This document shows, piece after piece, positions 10,148-20,339 of a stretch of 64,000 bases of DNA (positions are counted from its first letter, which is position 1; every line of letters starts with the position of its first letter). The translations under genes and the position numbers were made by a program. The notes under the pieces were generated by a model, which made no database searches, was not told the origin of the DNA, and saw nothing but the letters and a program-made list of their open reading frames with translations. The stretch comes from Morinoia aosen (lineage: Eukaryota; Arthropoda; Malacostraca; Amphipoda; Talitridae): positions 52,916,859 to 52,980,858 of the forward strand of contig CM059575.1 of the NCBI GenBank assembly GCA_030386875.1, read 5' to 3'.

Positions 10148-11551
10148 CTGGTTGAACACAGAGTGACCCGGCAGGTGGAAGCATGGCTGGGAGAAATGTC
10201 CGATTACCCGCCTTCGCAGGTGATATCAAAGGATAGCTCCTCTACTGCGATGTTTTTCTCGCGCAAATCCCAAATTCGGATGACGCTTCGAAATTCGGGG
10301 CGCTCCTCGGAAGGCTACACACCCACATCATATCCGGAGTACAATAGCTAGGTATTAGTGAGCACCCACGGCGAACGGTAAATACGACACCCTAAAAGCT
10401 GCACTCACGAAACGTTTCTTTCGTCACGACGAAGGGAGAAACTACAACACTATTGTTAAAATAACGCTGGGAGATAGCACGTCATAAGAGTTACTCTCCC
10501 AAATGACGCGTCTCAACAACTGCAGATAAACTTCGCTACCAGCTTCAGTCATCCACTCTATGCATTTTTTCAAAATTGCCGACGGAAGTGTAGCCATTGA
10601 TTGAAGCCTTAAGAAAAGGAACGAAGAGTACAGGGAGATTGCAGACTAAGTCACGGTAAACGCGGTCAAGCCACCGCAGACCCCAACGGAATCAAGAGGC
10701 AAATTCAACGTAGCCATGATTAAATAGCTGACCTCAAAGACATGTTAGCAAGGATTTTACGTTCGCAAGAAATCGTCCTCAGAGCAGACAGCGGGCGGAA
10801 TCAAGTTCCGGCACCCAGAAACGTCCAGGATGCAAGCAAAGAAAACAGGCTTGACCAAGTATACTGCTATTACCACCGTACATTCGGTCACCGTGCAAGA
10901 AAGTGCACACCACCACGGCCGCGGAGGATGGTAAGTGCCCCATCCTCCGAGCGAGCATGTGCAAGCGACTTGTTGTACATCACCGACTCCAACAATGTTT
11001 TACAACAGACACCGGCTGCTCGGTATCTGGTCGATACCAGCTCTGCGGTTAGTCTAATTCTACCTGACGAAAAACATTCGACCAGACCCTTGTCCTACGA
11101 TCTACTAGCGGCTAACAACACTCCATTAGCCTCATACGGGACTGCGGAAAGGAACATTTGGCTAGCAGCTCAAATGCTCGTAAGTTGGGATTTTGTATTT
11201 GCAGATGTTGTTCAACCTATTATAGACATCGATTTCCTGCACGCGAGCAAAATAAATGTCGACGCAGCAAACGCAAAAACGAACAGCCAAACCTCGAAAA
11301 TTGAAATTCCTTGTGATCGAGCAACTCAAGTAGCGTGAAAACTCTCCGAATTAATCATCAAGCATCGCTGGAATTCAACGACATCTTCAATGAGTTCCCC
11401 GAGATACTAATTTGGCACAGACGCCATTCTCAACAAGCAAGAAAAGATTTAGAACATCACATCGAAGCTGTTGGCCCCTCGGTGTACGCGAGACCCAGGA
11501 GATTTTCTCCAGAAAACTGGAAGCACCTCGGGACGAGTTCAAAATGGTAAT
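10148..11551 (+). pseudogene. Gypsy fossil: gag C-terminus, protease, start of RT
   Basis: Recognisable parts of a Ty3/Gypsy polyprotein: the Y-H-R-T-F-G-H zinc-knuckle-like segment near 10870-10905 that ends many arthropod Gypsy gags, an aspartic-protease-like L-V-D-T block near 11027-11050, and the pre-RT block V-Y-A-R-P-R-R near 11480-11502. The family makes virus-like particles and processes its own polyprotein. The region is broken and stops where the first large insertion begins. Confidence 0.7.
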
Positions 11552-11780
11552 TAAGTAATAATTTACGTATTTCTCTTCATAAACTCTCTTAGTGTAATTT
11601 ATTAACCATAAATTCTTAAATATAATTACTAATCTTAATGTTTCATGTGACTCATATTAGCAATAATGAAATATATAAGTTTCTGTCATTTTCAGCCTGA
11701 GGATGGTGACAACACTGCTGATGGCATGAGCGTTTGGCGTCTATTTTATATTCCACCCACTCATTGACTTGCCACACCAA
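11552..11780. other. Left flank of the first insertion
   Basis: AT-rich sequence between the Gypsy pre-RT block and the first block I assign to LINE C. No coding signal seen; it may be 5' untranslated sequence of LINE C or part of another insertion. Confidence 0.35.
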
Positions 11781-11980
11781 CACCGAAATTTTACGTATTC
11801 CCTTTACCACGCTTAAGCAGCGGTCCTGAAGTGTAAACACGTCGTGGTGTTGTGATACGATTCAACTGTGTTGCCCAAAAAGTGCATTTGCGCAGTGTGT
11901 TATTTGTGAGTGATCTGTTATAAAAACCGGTCAAGTTAAGCACCAGTGCTTTCGTACCTGAAAGAGAAGCCGGGGATATC

Positions 11981-13668
11981 ATGGGCCCTGGCCCAGATGG
12001 TGACCGCAAAGGCGGTACCAGTGCAAAAGTTTAAGAGAAACTTAAAAACAGAACGAAACCTTACCTCGCAAAAGATACAACGAAGACTGAGAGTCATTTT
12101 CGCAAGCGGCAATCTACTTCTCCTCCTCCAACATCAGTGTCTTCAAAAAAACAAACTGTTGCTGAAGATAGCGACCGTTCAGTTATGAGCGGTATACTAT
12201 CAGACTCAAGCGAAAGCCTCACCTCGGGGCAACCAAACCCAGCCCCGGTATCAGTCAAGATTACCGTCCAAAACCCCAAAAGTGCTCGACTGAATTTGAA
12301 CGCCTAAGAAAATTCAGATAAAATCCCAAGCTCAACTCTAAATGTGTTAATAACAAGCATTGATCCCAAAATATGCCTTGCTAAAATAAATCCTTTTCAT
12401 CTGGCTAAATCCATCGATAAACTATGTGGCCCAGTAGAAAAAGTGACTCATCAAAAAACGGGAGTGCAACTATTTACAACCGAAACCCTAACCCAAGTCC
12501 AAATGCTCTTAGAAGCGACCACCATCACGATAAACGGCTCTACAACTCCAATCTCCACCACTATAGCTTGGTCAACGCACTTCTCATACGGCAAACTCTT
12601 TGCCCCAGGACTGCAACAAGAATCCCTATCATTCCTCCTAATCAAATTAAAGACAACAAAGTAGCCGGAATCCGAAAGCTTTTTGCAGATCTCAAGAGGG
12701 CCGCAGTTCCCCTGTACGTACTAACATTCCTAAGCCCAATTCCTCCGGACAAACTCCGAATAGGATATGTAGACTACGCAATCGACAAGTACTACCCCAG
12801 CCCCTTCCGCTGTGGACAATGCTGCCGTTATGGGCACTCCAAAGCGAGATGCTCACAAAAGGGTCCAAGCTGCAGTCATTGCAGTAAACGAGGTTATAGC
12901 TATGAAGAATGCCCATCATCAAATCAACTTACCTCCCCTCCAGATATAAATTCCATCCAAGCATTTCTCACACTCACTCAGCTCATGCAATGTAATGATG
13001 ATCTTCCCTCTTCCTCTGGAAATTGCTTCAACACCACAACGGCCTCCTTGTACAACATTAGAGAACCCACCAACTCTCCTTGGATAACTCAAGAGCAACA
13101 AAGCCCCCCAAACACGCGTTCTCCTCGCATATCCGAGGTAAATCTCAACTCGAGCCAGCCCCTACTCTTACCTAACCCCCATGCCACTAATCTCTCAGCC
13201 CATGCCCATCCACTCGTTTCTCAATCCAACGCAAATACTCAGCACACCTCATCGCAGCTCCACTCCTCCCAGCCCCATACATACCAAGCTCACTCATCCC
13301 CACCTGACTCATCCCTGCCTTTCCCACCCCATTCGCTCCCATCCCAACAGCACTCATCCCAGCCCCAATCATCCCAGCCACGCTCATCCCAGCTTCACTC
13401 ACCCCAGCCTCACTCGTCACAGCCTCACTCGTCCCCGCTCCACACGCACCCCCCCTCCCTCTTCCCCCAGTTCACCCAAGCTACACGCCTTCCATCAACC
13501 CTACTCATCATCCAACTTCTGCCAATCACCATACGTCTCTTCCTCTCCTCACAAATTCGCGAAAAAGTAGAATGCTTCAGGCAGATAGGCCAACTACTGA
13601 AAGCGGACTCAATCGTAAACGAATCCATAGCTCAACTGGGCCATTCATCTCTATTTCCAAGATGCTAA
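11981..13668 (+). pseudogene. Gag-like ORF1 of LINE C
   Basis: Starts M-G-P-G-P-D at 11981. In-frame stops occur near 12029 and 12305, and a frameshift near 12640 moves the reading from the frame of 12344-12664 to that of 12665-13668. The central domain is collinear with the other I-like gags here (V-A-G-I-R-K-L, Y-V-L-T-F-L). The first knuckle C-x2-C-x4-H-x4-C is intact near 12808-12852; in the second the His is replaced by Tyr (C-S-H-C...G-Y-S). A third knuckle is not visible. The tail is dominated by a Ser-Gln-Pro-His repeat (about 13240-13460). The product would bind element RNA. Confidence 0.75.
13240..13460 (+). repeat. Degenerate ~15-bp repeat in gag C tail (SSQPH-type)
   Basis: Repeats of 'cactcatcccagccc' and variants encode His-Ser-Ser-Gln-Pro repeats. 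The same stretch gives Ser/Thr/His/Pro-rich frames in another reading. The corresponding gag region of LINE D is Ser/Pro/Gln-rich but not this regular. Confidence 0.7.
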
Positions 13669-14823
13669 ACCTATTTTTTATGCAATGGCAAGTCAGGTCA
13701 TTCTGTGCAAGAGTGCCGCACCTCACGAAACTAAACTCAGAGCAGTACCCAGACATCAAATGCCTTCAAGAGACCCACTTCGCTCCTGGCGCTCGCTTCT
13801 CTCTTAATGAATACTCACAGCCCGCTGCTCGCTGTGAGTGGGTGTGTGGGGGAGGCGGTGGTGTGATGGTGCTCGTCAAAAACGAGCAGCCGCCTACTAT
13901 CCTCACCATGACCACATCTCTGGAGGCATGTGCCGCACGAGTCTTTCTTTCTAACTTTACGAACACTGTCTGTTTACTCTACCTCCCTCCCTCACTTCCT
14001 CTCACTGTCCTACAAGCTGAAATTCCCCTACTACTGCAATTGTTGCCCCGCCCATTTCTTAAATGTGTTGACGCAAACGCCCACCATCCATCATGGGGAT
14101 CCCCACAGGCTAACTCTAGGGGAGACTTCATTGATCAATGGCTAACCGACAACAACCTATATCTCTTGAATAACAGTGAACCTACGTACCAAAGCTCATC
14201 TGGCAAATATACCCACATTGACTCGTCTATTGCTACCCAAGAGGTGGCGCCTCTACTGACATGGCAACCCCATAGCAGCCTCAGTACGAGTGACCACATA
14301 CCCATAATAATAACAACTGCCCTCCCAGCTCCCCAAACGGAACTTCCGAGATGGCAGCTAAGGAGAGCCAACTGGGCAGCGTACCGATCGCCTCTCACTC
14401 TCCAGACCGAATTTCTCTCACCAACACAGGCTTGCGGTGCCATCACGACAGCCATAATGAAGTCTGCTCTGGAACTTGTCCCGACAACCCCCAGAACCAA
14501 ACCCCCTCAGCCAATTTTGGACTCTTCGACGCGCTGCAGCACGCCGAACCAAAAGCAGAGCACTCTCAAAATACAAAAGCAACTTAGGAAACATGTTACT
14601 CTGGATCGCATTCAAACGCACCAGAGCTGTTTTTCGATCCACAGTCCTCGAGGCGCGTAAAAGTAGCTGGAGCACTTTCCTGTCCACGATGAACAAGAGC
14701 GCAAACAGCACCACTGTATGGCGGGAAATTCGCACCTGGCCAACAATTGCTCCGGTGAAATCAATCTTGCTTCAAATAAATAACTCCATCACAGCTAACC
14801 CTAACCAGTCTCAAACGAACTAG
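13662..14823 (+). pseudogene. AP endonuclease region of LINE C ORF2
   Basis: ORF2 begins M-L-N-L-F-F-M-Q-W-Q at 13662; the Asn of the usual Q-W-N is replaced by Gln. Further endonuclease motifs: C-L-Q-E-T (Glu), G-G-G-V-M-V-L-V, D-A-N-A-H-H-P-S-W-G-S, T-H-I-D-S, T-S-D-H-I-P. A frameshift near 14510 moves the frame to the stretch ending in a stop at 14821. The family role is nicking the target DNA. From 14824 to 15160 the linker to the RT is disrupted. Confidence 0.75.
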
Positions 14824-16301
14824 CTACTCACTTCGCCGGACAAAGTAACGGTAGAACTCAAAATGCAGCATTCGAAGCACACCAAAACACAGTTGCAGCC
14901 TCACTCCCCGCTTTTACGCGCAGACCTACTTCCTGGTATAACTCCGGATTTGAAACACACGAACTAAGACGAGCAATTTCAACCTCCATATCCAAGGCTC
15001 CAGGCGCAGACAGAATCCCTTTCTCATTTCTACAGCATCTCAGTGACCACCAAACACAGGGTCTGCTTAATTTCTACAACTACCTCTACGACACTGGTTT
15101 CTCCTACCAATGGAGAGAGTCAATAATCATACCGATCCTCAAACCTGGCAAAGCAGCAACCTTGGCCACATCTTATCGCCCTATTGCCCTCACAAACTGT
15201 CTGTGCAAAGTGATGGAACAAATGATTAACTGGCGCCTGCAAGCACTCCTCGAAAAAACATCTTTCTACAACCCGTGCCAGAGTGGCTTCAGAGCCGAGT
15301 ACGGCACTGCAGATGCACTAGTAAGGCTAGAGACTTCAATTCACGAGTCCTTGTTCCGTGGGAGCTTTTGTGTGGCGGTCTTTCTCGATATATCCAAAGC
15401 CTTTGACTTTGTGTGGCATCTTTACATCTATCTGAAGCTTCATACAATAGGCCTCGATGGCAACATAACTTGTTTTATAGCCGACTTCCTGAAACTGAGA
15501 ACTCTGAGAGTCCACATAGGAGATAGGCTATCCTCGTCCCATCCGCTCTACGCTGGTGTTCCGCAGGGATCTGTGATAAGCCCAACACTTTTTCTAATGC
15601 TCATCAATAACCTTTTCTCAAATATTCCCCGAGGCATGGAGTACTCGCTGTTTGCAGATGATGGCGCTATGTGGGTGACCAGTCATTCTCTACCAAACGC
15701 AGATGCCCTAATGCAGCAGGCTCTGCATAAGATCGAAGAGTGGAGCAACAAGAGGGGACTTTCTATATCCCCTACCAAAACGACAGCCATCGTTTTCACT
15801 CTGAACTGTCCTAACGCTATACCCCAACTCTTGTTGAATAATACTCCTCTGTCGTATGTGAAAACAGTAAAATTTCTCGGAATGACCCTCGACTCCCACC
15901 TCACATGGGGCGAGCATATTTCTAGTCTCGTCTCGCGAACTCAAAGCGATCTCCGCCTTCTCTCCACCATTGCAGCCAGGAGGTGGGGCGCTGATTTTTT
16001 CACTCTCCGCCAACTTTACAACACACTGATCCACTCCAAACTTGATTATGGCTCTTTTCTTTTCTCCACTGCTGCGCCATCACACTCGGCACGCCTCGAT
16101 CGTGTGCAGTACGCCGCGGCTAGGGTGATGTTAGGAGCTCTGAGCTGTACTCCGACAATAAAACTCGAAGCTGAGGCAGATCTAACTCCTCTCCGTGTAC
16201 GACGTCGGCATCACTCTCTGGATACTGCTCGCGTATTCTTTCCCTCCCAGATACTTAACTTGCTTACTCCTTCTAAACTACTACCTGTTCCTGTTTTATA
16301 A
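14824..16301 (+). pseudogene. Reverse transcriptase of LINE C
   Basis: Open over 15162-16301. Motifs: S-Y-R-P-I-A-L-T-N near 15170, Q-S-G-F-R-A near 15280, F-L-D-I-S-K-A-F-D near 15384-15410, G-V-P-Q-G-S-V-I-S-P-T near 15556-15588, S-L-F-A-D-D-G-A near 15645-15669, F-L-G-M-T-L-D thumb near 15870. Both motif A and motif C aspartates are present. The frame stops at 16299-16301, ahead of the SINE. Confidence 0.8.
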
Positions 16302-16398
16302 CGTCATTCCACGCCCACTACCGTTCCCTTGCAGAGCCCTAAAAGAATTCGAGTCTCTAAGCATGGAATTTTCTGACATACATACAGGTCATACACTG

Positions 16399-16671
16399 TG
16401 CCGCCATAGCCATGTGGCTAGAGGGTTCTGCCTCCGTGCGGGAGACCCGGGATCGAATCTCGGCGCTGGCAGTGGTGATTTTCTCTGTTGGGTATAGGAG
16501 AAAAATTCCATGCACAATACCCCACTCTACCCAGGTGTCTGAAATGGGTACCGGTCTTGACCGGGGGAAAGTGTCATGGCGTCCTGGCGTTAGCTATTTA
16601 GGCATTTGAAAATCCAATGTACAAGGTGATATGTATCAGGCTTGATTGGAAATAAAGCATCCGTAGATGCC
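16399..16671 (+). mobile_element. tRNA-headed SINE, copy 1
   Basis: About 273 bp. The head carries a pol III A-box-like TGGCTAGAGGG and B-box-like GGGATCGAATCTC; the body contains GCACAATACCCCACTC, ACCCAGGTGTC and GGGTACCGG; the tail is 'ggcttgattggaaataaagcatcc'. All these blocks recur in the same order in the minus-strand copy at 49929-50200. It splits LINE C between the RT and RNase H regions. No clear target-site duplication seen. Confidence 0.8.
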
Positions 16672-16789
16672 TTCATTATTCATTATGTCTTGCAGATATA
16701 TCCGCCCAACTATCCCAGTGCATAAATCACTTGCCTTCCGAAATAAGAACTCTCTATCCAATGAACAGTAGAACCAGACATTCAACGAT

Positions 16790-17632
16790 CTGATAGAGCA
16801 CAACTACCCAAACCGCATCCTTATCTTTACTGATGGCTCCGTACAAGACAACTCTGCAGGCTGCGGTATTTACTCTAAAACATTCAACCTCAAAGCAAAA
16901 CTTCCCGATCACTCCTCTATCTTGACCGCCGAACTTTATGCCATCTACTCTGCAGTTAAGTTTATCACAAAGTCGAAAGAAAGAAACGTTATTATTTCCG
17001 ACTCCCTTAGTTCAATGTACGCTCTCCTAACCCATTCGCCACCAAATCACTACCTTATCCCATGGATTCTTAAGGAGATGGTCTCGATGCAACCTGACCA
17101 GGTCTACATTGAGTGGATTCCTGGTCACGTGGTTATCCGGGGCAATGAGCTCGCCGATCAACTAGCATAGGAATCCTTGACCCTGCCTCTTGTTGCTAAG
17201 CTGCCTCCCAGTGGAGGAGAGATTCGCAATAAACTCAAAGCACACTACCGCCAGGTGTGGCAGGTGGCTTGGCGCGGAGTTCCTCACAATGTTACTTGCA
17301 TGAACCACTCCCTAAATAACCCAGTTCCATCCTGCCTGCCCAGACACTTACAAGTCTCATATACTCGACTTAGACTGAACACTTGCCTCATCACTCATGC
17401 TCATTTCTTTACCAAATCCCCTCCTCGCTCGTGCCCTACCTGCCACGAGAATATCACTCTGAAGCACATATTCATCGAATGCTCTGCCTACGAACATCAC
17501 CGCGTTCATCTCCGTCAAGCATGCTTTGAGAATAATCTGCCATTATCATTGACCTCAGTGCTGACTAAGCCAATTTTACCCAAGCTGGTGGTCGACTATT
17601 TGAAGAAGACTAGTCTTCTTGGCACTACATGA
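16790..17632 (+). pseudogene. RNase H and C-terminal region of LINE C
   Basis: RNase H1-type domain with all four acidic positions visible: F-T-D-G-S near 16829, L-T-A-E-L-Y near 16921, I-S-D-S near 17000, G-N-E-L-A-D near 17140. In I-clade elements it removes RNA from the cDNA hybrid. A TAG at 17168-17170 interrupts the frame, which continues to 17632 with a C-terminal zinc-knuckle-like segment (C-P-T-C-H...H-I-F-I-E-C). Confidence 0.75.
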
Positions 17633-17689
17633 AGCAGTCCGCAAAGAGGCACCAAGCGCATTGTGGGTGCCAATACCAGCATCGGGTGA

Positions 17690-19640
17690 CGCGCCGTACC
17701 AAAAAAAATAAAAAAGTAAGTACACCAACACCGGCGTGCCTTGTGGCGACTGGTAAACCAGATAGTGATCTGTGAATCTTGTAACAAAATGACACCGGTA
17801 AAAAGAATTGTTTCTGAATTATTAAGTGAAAATTTTTGGTTAAAAATAAATAGTGTCAACGATTGTGGATGAAATACCCCTGTGCGAAAAGCACACAGTG
17901 GGGAAACCTGACGGCCTAAACCCAAAGGCCAGTCAGTCGGTTAAAGGCAAGAAGCCGTCAAGCACTCAAACTTCCTACAGTGTTCGCGCCTCACCCTCAC
18001 TGGCAAGCCGGAACAAAAGGCGTCAACGATCTCCTACTGTCTCAAGTGGTTCTACCAAAAAGATAGCTACGATGACAACTGTTCATGCAAATGAAATACC
18101 AGCAGAGGATTTTTGCGAATCTTCGGAAAAGAGCGGAATCATCTCCGATGAAGATCCCGAGACAAGAAAAAATATTTCCAGCACATCAACTGTTTGCACC
18201 AATAAACACTTAGAGAAACCAGCAACAAAGGAAGTAGCTCCAAAATCAGCTCGAGGTGATTTAAACACACCAGAGCACATCCGAAAACTGGCTCCAAACA
18301 TGCGCCAGGTTCTCATCACAGCTGTGGACAAAACGCGCAACATTGCAATAATGAACTCTATTCGTGCTGCACTAGCTCTGGACAAGCTGTGTGACTCAGT
18401 TAAAAAAGTCGAGCATCAACACTCTGGAGCCATTCATGTGTCTAAAAACACTTACGAGCGAGTAAAATCTCTGATGGCTGCCACTACAATGTTCGTATCT
18501 GGGAACACTATTAAAATCTTAATTTCTATTGCCTGGTCAACCCAGTTTTCTTATGGCAAAATCTATGCACCTGAGTTTGCTTCGGACACCCTTGAAGACC
18601 TTCTAACTATGCTGAAGCCCTATAATGTGGTAGGCATCCGCAAACTGCTGCTAGACCCCAACAAAGCGCCAGTTCCTCTGTCTGTGCTGACATTTCTTAA
18701 TCCTTCTCCTCCTGCTGAGTTGCTCCTTGGGTATTGTGTTTATAAAATAGATAAATACTACCCTATTCCTTTGAGATGTGGATTGTGCTGCCATTATGGC
18801 CATTCTCGAGCCCAGTGCACAAGTCGACTGCCAATTTGTAGCCATTGTGGTCACAAGGATTATTTTGTAGACCCGTGCCCAAACCTGTCTGCTCCTCCAT
18901 CCTGTTCGAACTGCAAAGAACCTCATCAGGCTACTTCACGTGAGTGTTCCCACTGCATGGCTGAAGTCAGAGCGTGCCATCTGACAGCAGATGAGGGTTT
19001 GAGCTTTGTGGAAGTTAGAGCCAGAGCAAGAGAAATGAGACCTTTGGAAGCAGTTCAATCCAACCCTCCAGTTCAGAACTTGGAAATGCCAAGAAGACCT
19101 ACAGTAAAGAAGCTGAAATCTCTGCAAGTTTTTCCTACGCTTACCCAACTTTGGCGCAAGAGGATGCAGCCTCTATTCTGCCCTCTCAACAAACTTTTTT
19201 GACAACCAACATACTTTTAACAGATCAAAATAGTACTAGAACCTTTGCAGCTTGTGCATCCATGCCAAGCACTCCATCTGCATTTTCTACTCAGCATGTC
19301 CTACAGCCTTCTACTCAGACACAGCCAGCATCTTCAGGCCAACAACCTAGCCATTCGAGTGCCATGAACCCTTTGCATCCAAGCAGCTAAGCCAATCAAT
19401 CATCCCTTCTTGCATCTCATCAAAATTTTCCTGATTTCACTCGACTAATTACTCAGGCTCTGCCAATGATTATCTGTCTCTTTCTCTCCACGCAACTAAC
19501 TGAAAAAAATAGAATGTTTCATTGAGTTAGGTCAGATGCTCTCCGTAAAATCAGTTGTCACTGAAACTCTAGCAAGTCTAGGGCTTTCCTCAAAAACAAC
19601 AAACAAAGAACCGTTTATTTCCAAGTTGCCACATGAGATA
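17690..19640 (+). pseudogene. Gag-like ORF1 of I-like LINE D
   Basis: A start-like M-T-P-V-K lies at 17782 but its frame ends near 17861; the gag frame is then open 17853-19202 (449 codons) and, after a frame change, 19151-19390, with related text to about 19620. The core matches other I-like gags here (V-G-I-R-K-L, S-V-L-T-F-L, Y-K-I-D-K-Y-Y). Knuckle 1 (C-G-L-C...H...C) is intact, knuckle 2 lacks its His, knuckle 3 (C-x2-C-x3-H-x6-C) is intact. Probably the first ORF of the element whose ORF2 begins at 25869, the two being separated by a repeat block and OTU-LINE copy 2. Confidence 0.7.
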
Positions 19641-19693
19641 CATGCCAACATATTGGCTTTTAAAAGTTTCTTAATATAAGACGTCCTGAAACA

Positions 19694-20047
19694 AAAGTTC
19701 CATACGAGGAGTATTAATTGACAAACCATCCGATGTGTACAAATAGATAGACCATACGAGGCATATTAATAGACATAATATACGAGGCGTACTAATAGAC
19801 AAACCATACGTGGTGTGCTAATGGTCTAACAAAGTTCCATACGAGGAGTACTAATTGACAAACCATCCGAGGTGCACAAATAGATAAGCCATAGGAGGCA
19901 TAATAATAGACAAACTATACGAGATGTACTATTAGACAATACGATCAGAGGTGTACAGATAGATAGACCATACGAGGCATATTAATAGAAAAAATATACG
20001 AGGCGTACTAATAGACAAACCATACGTGGCGTGCTAAGAGTCTAACT
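19694..20047 (+). repeat. Minisatellite, ~26-bp subunits with ~137-bp higher-order period
   Basis: Repeats of the type 'ccatacgaggcgtactaatagacaaa' with variation; the block beginning 'aaagttccatacgagg' recurs at 19694 and 19831. About 13 subunits in all. Confidence 0.8.
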
Positions 20048-20117
20048 CTGTCAAGGGTAGTTGAATGAGAAATGAGAAATATTATCTCTTGGATATTTTA
20101 TATTCCAAGAGATTCCG

Positions 20118-20260
20118 GTACAGCGCTTATTGCGTTTTTCCTACTTCGATAATTTCAACTAAGAACTTGGGAGTTTCGAAGAATTCTTTAGTAGTTTTCG
20201 AATTATTTATAAGATTATCGAAGTAGGAAAAATACAAAAAACGCTCCACCGTACTAGATT
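20118..20260. repeat. Imperfect inverted repeat (hairpin)
   Basis: 'gcgtttttcctacttcgataat' near 20137-20160 faces its complement 'attatcgaagtaggaaaaa' near 20213-20240; the arms extend outward to GTAC pairs (about 35-40 bp per arm with mismatches) around a loop of about 55 bp. Confidence 0.7.
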
Positions 20261-20339
20261 GAAACACCACCGTAAATGACAATCAAGTATTGAGAAAAAG
20301 ATAGTCTCGAAATTATTTGTAAAGAACATCGCGCAACAC

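Larger units (their letters stand above)
11781..17640 (+). mobile_element. I-like LINE C (gag, EN-RT-RNase H), interrupted by SINE
   Basis: Near full-length plus-strand I-clade element: gag from about 11981, ORF2 from 13662 with endonuclease, RT and RNase H, ending at 17632. A tRNA-headed SINE sits between the RT and RNase H domains (16399-16671). The 5' boundary is approximate. The element lies inside the Gypsy fossil and directly upstream of the related LINE D gag. Several stops and frameshifts make it inactive. Confidence 0.8.

Noticed and set aside
13181-13570. Second gag-like ORF in another frame (Thr/His/Pro/Ser-rich)
   Set aside because: Frame shadow of the HSSQP repeat in gag C.
19694-20047. 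CRISPR-like array
   Set aside because: Units are contiguous and variable along their length; no constant repeat with unique spacers.
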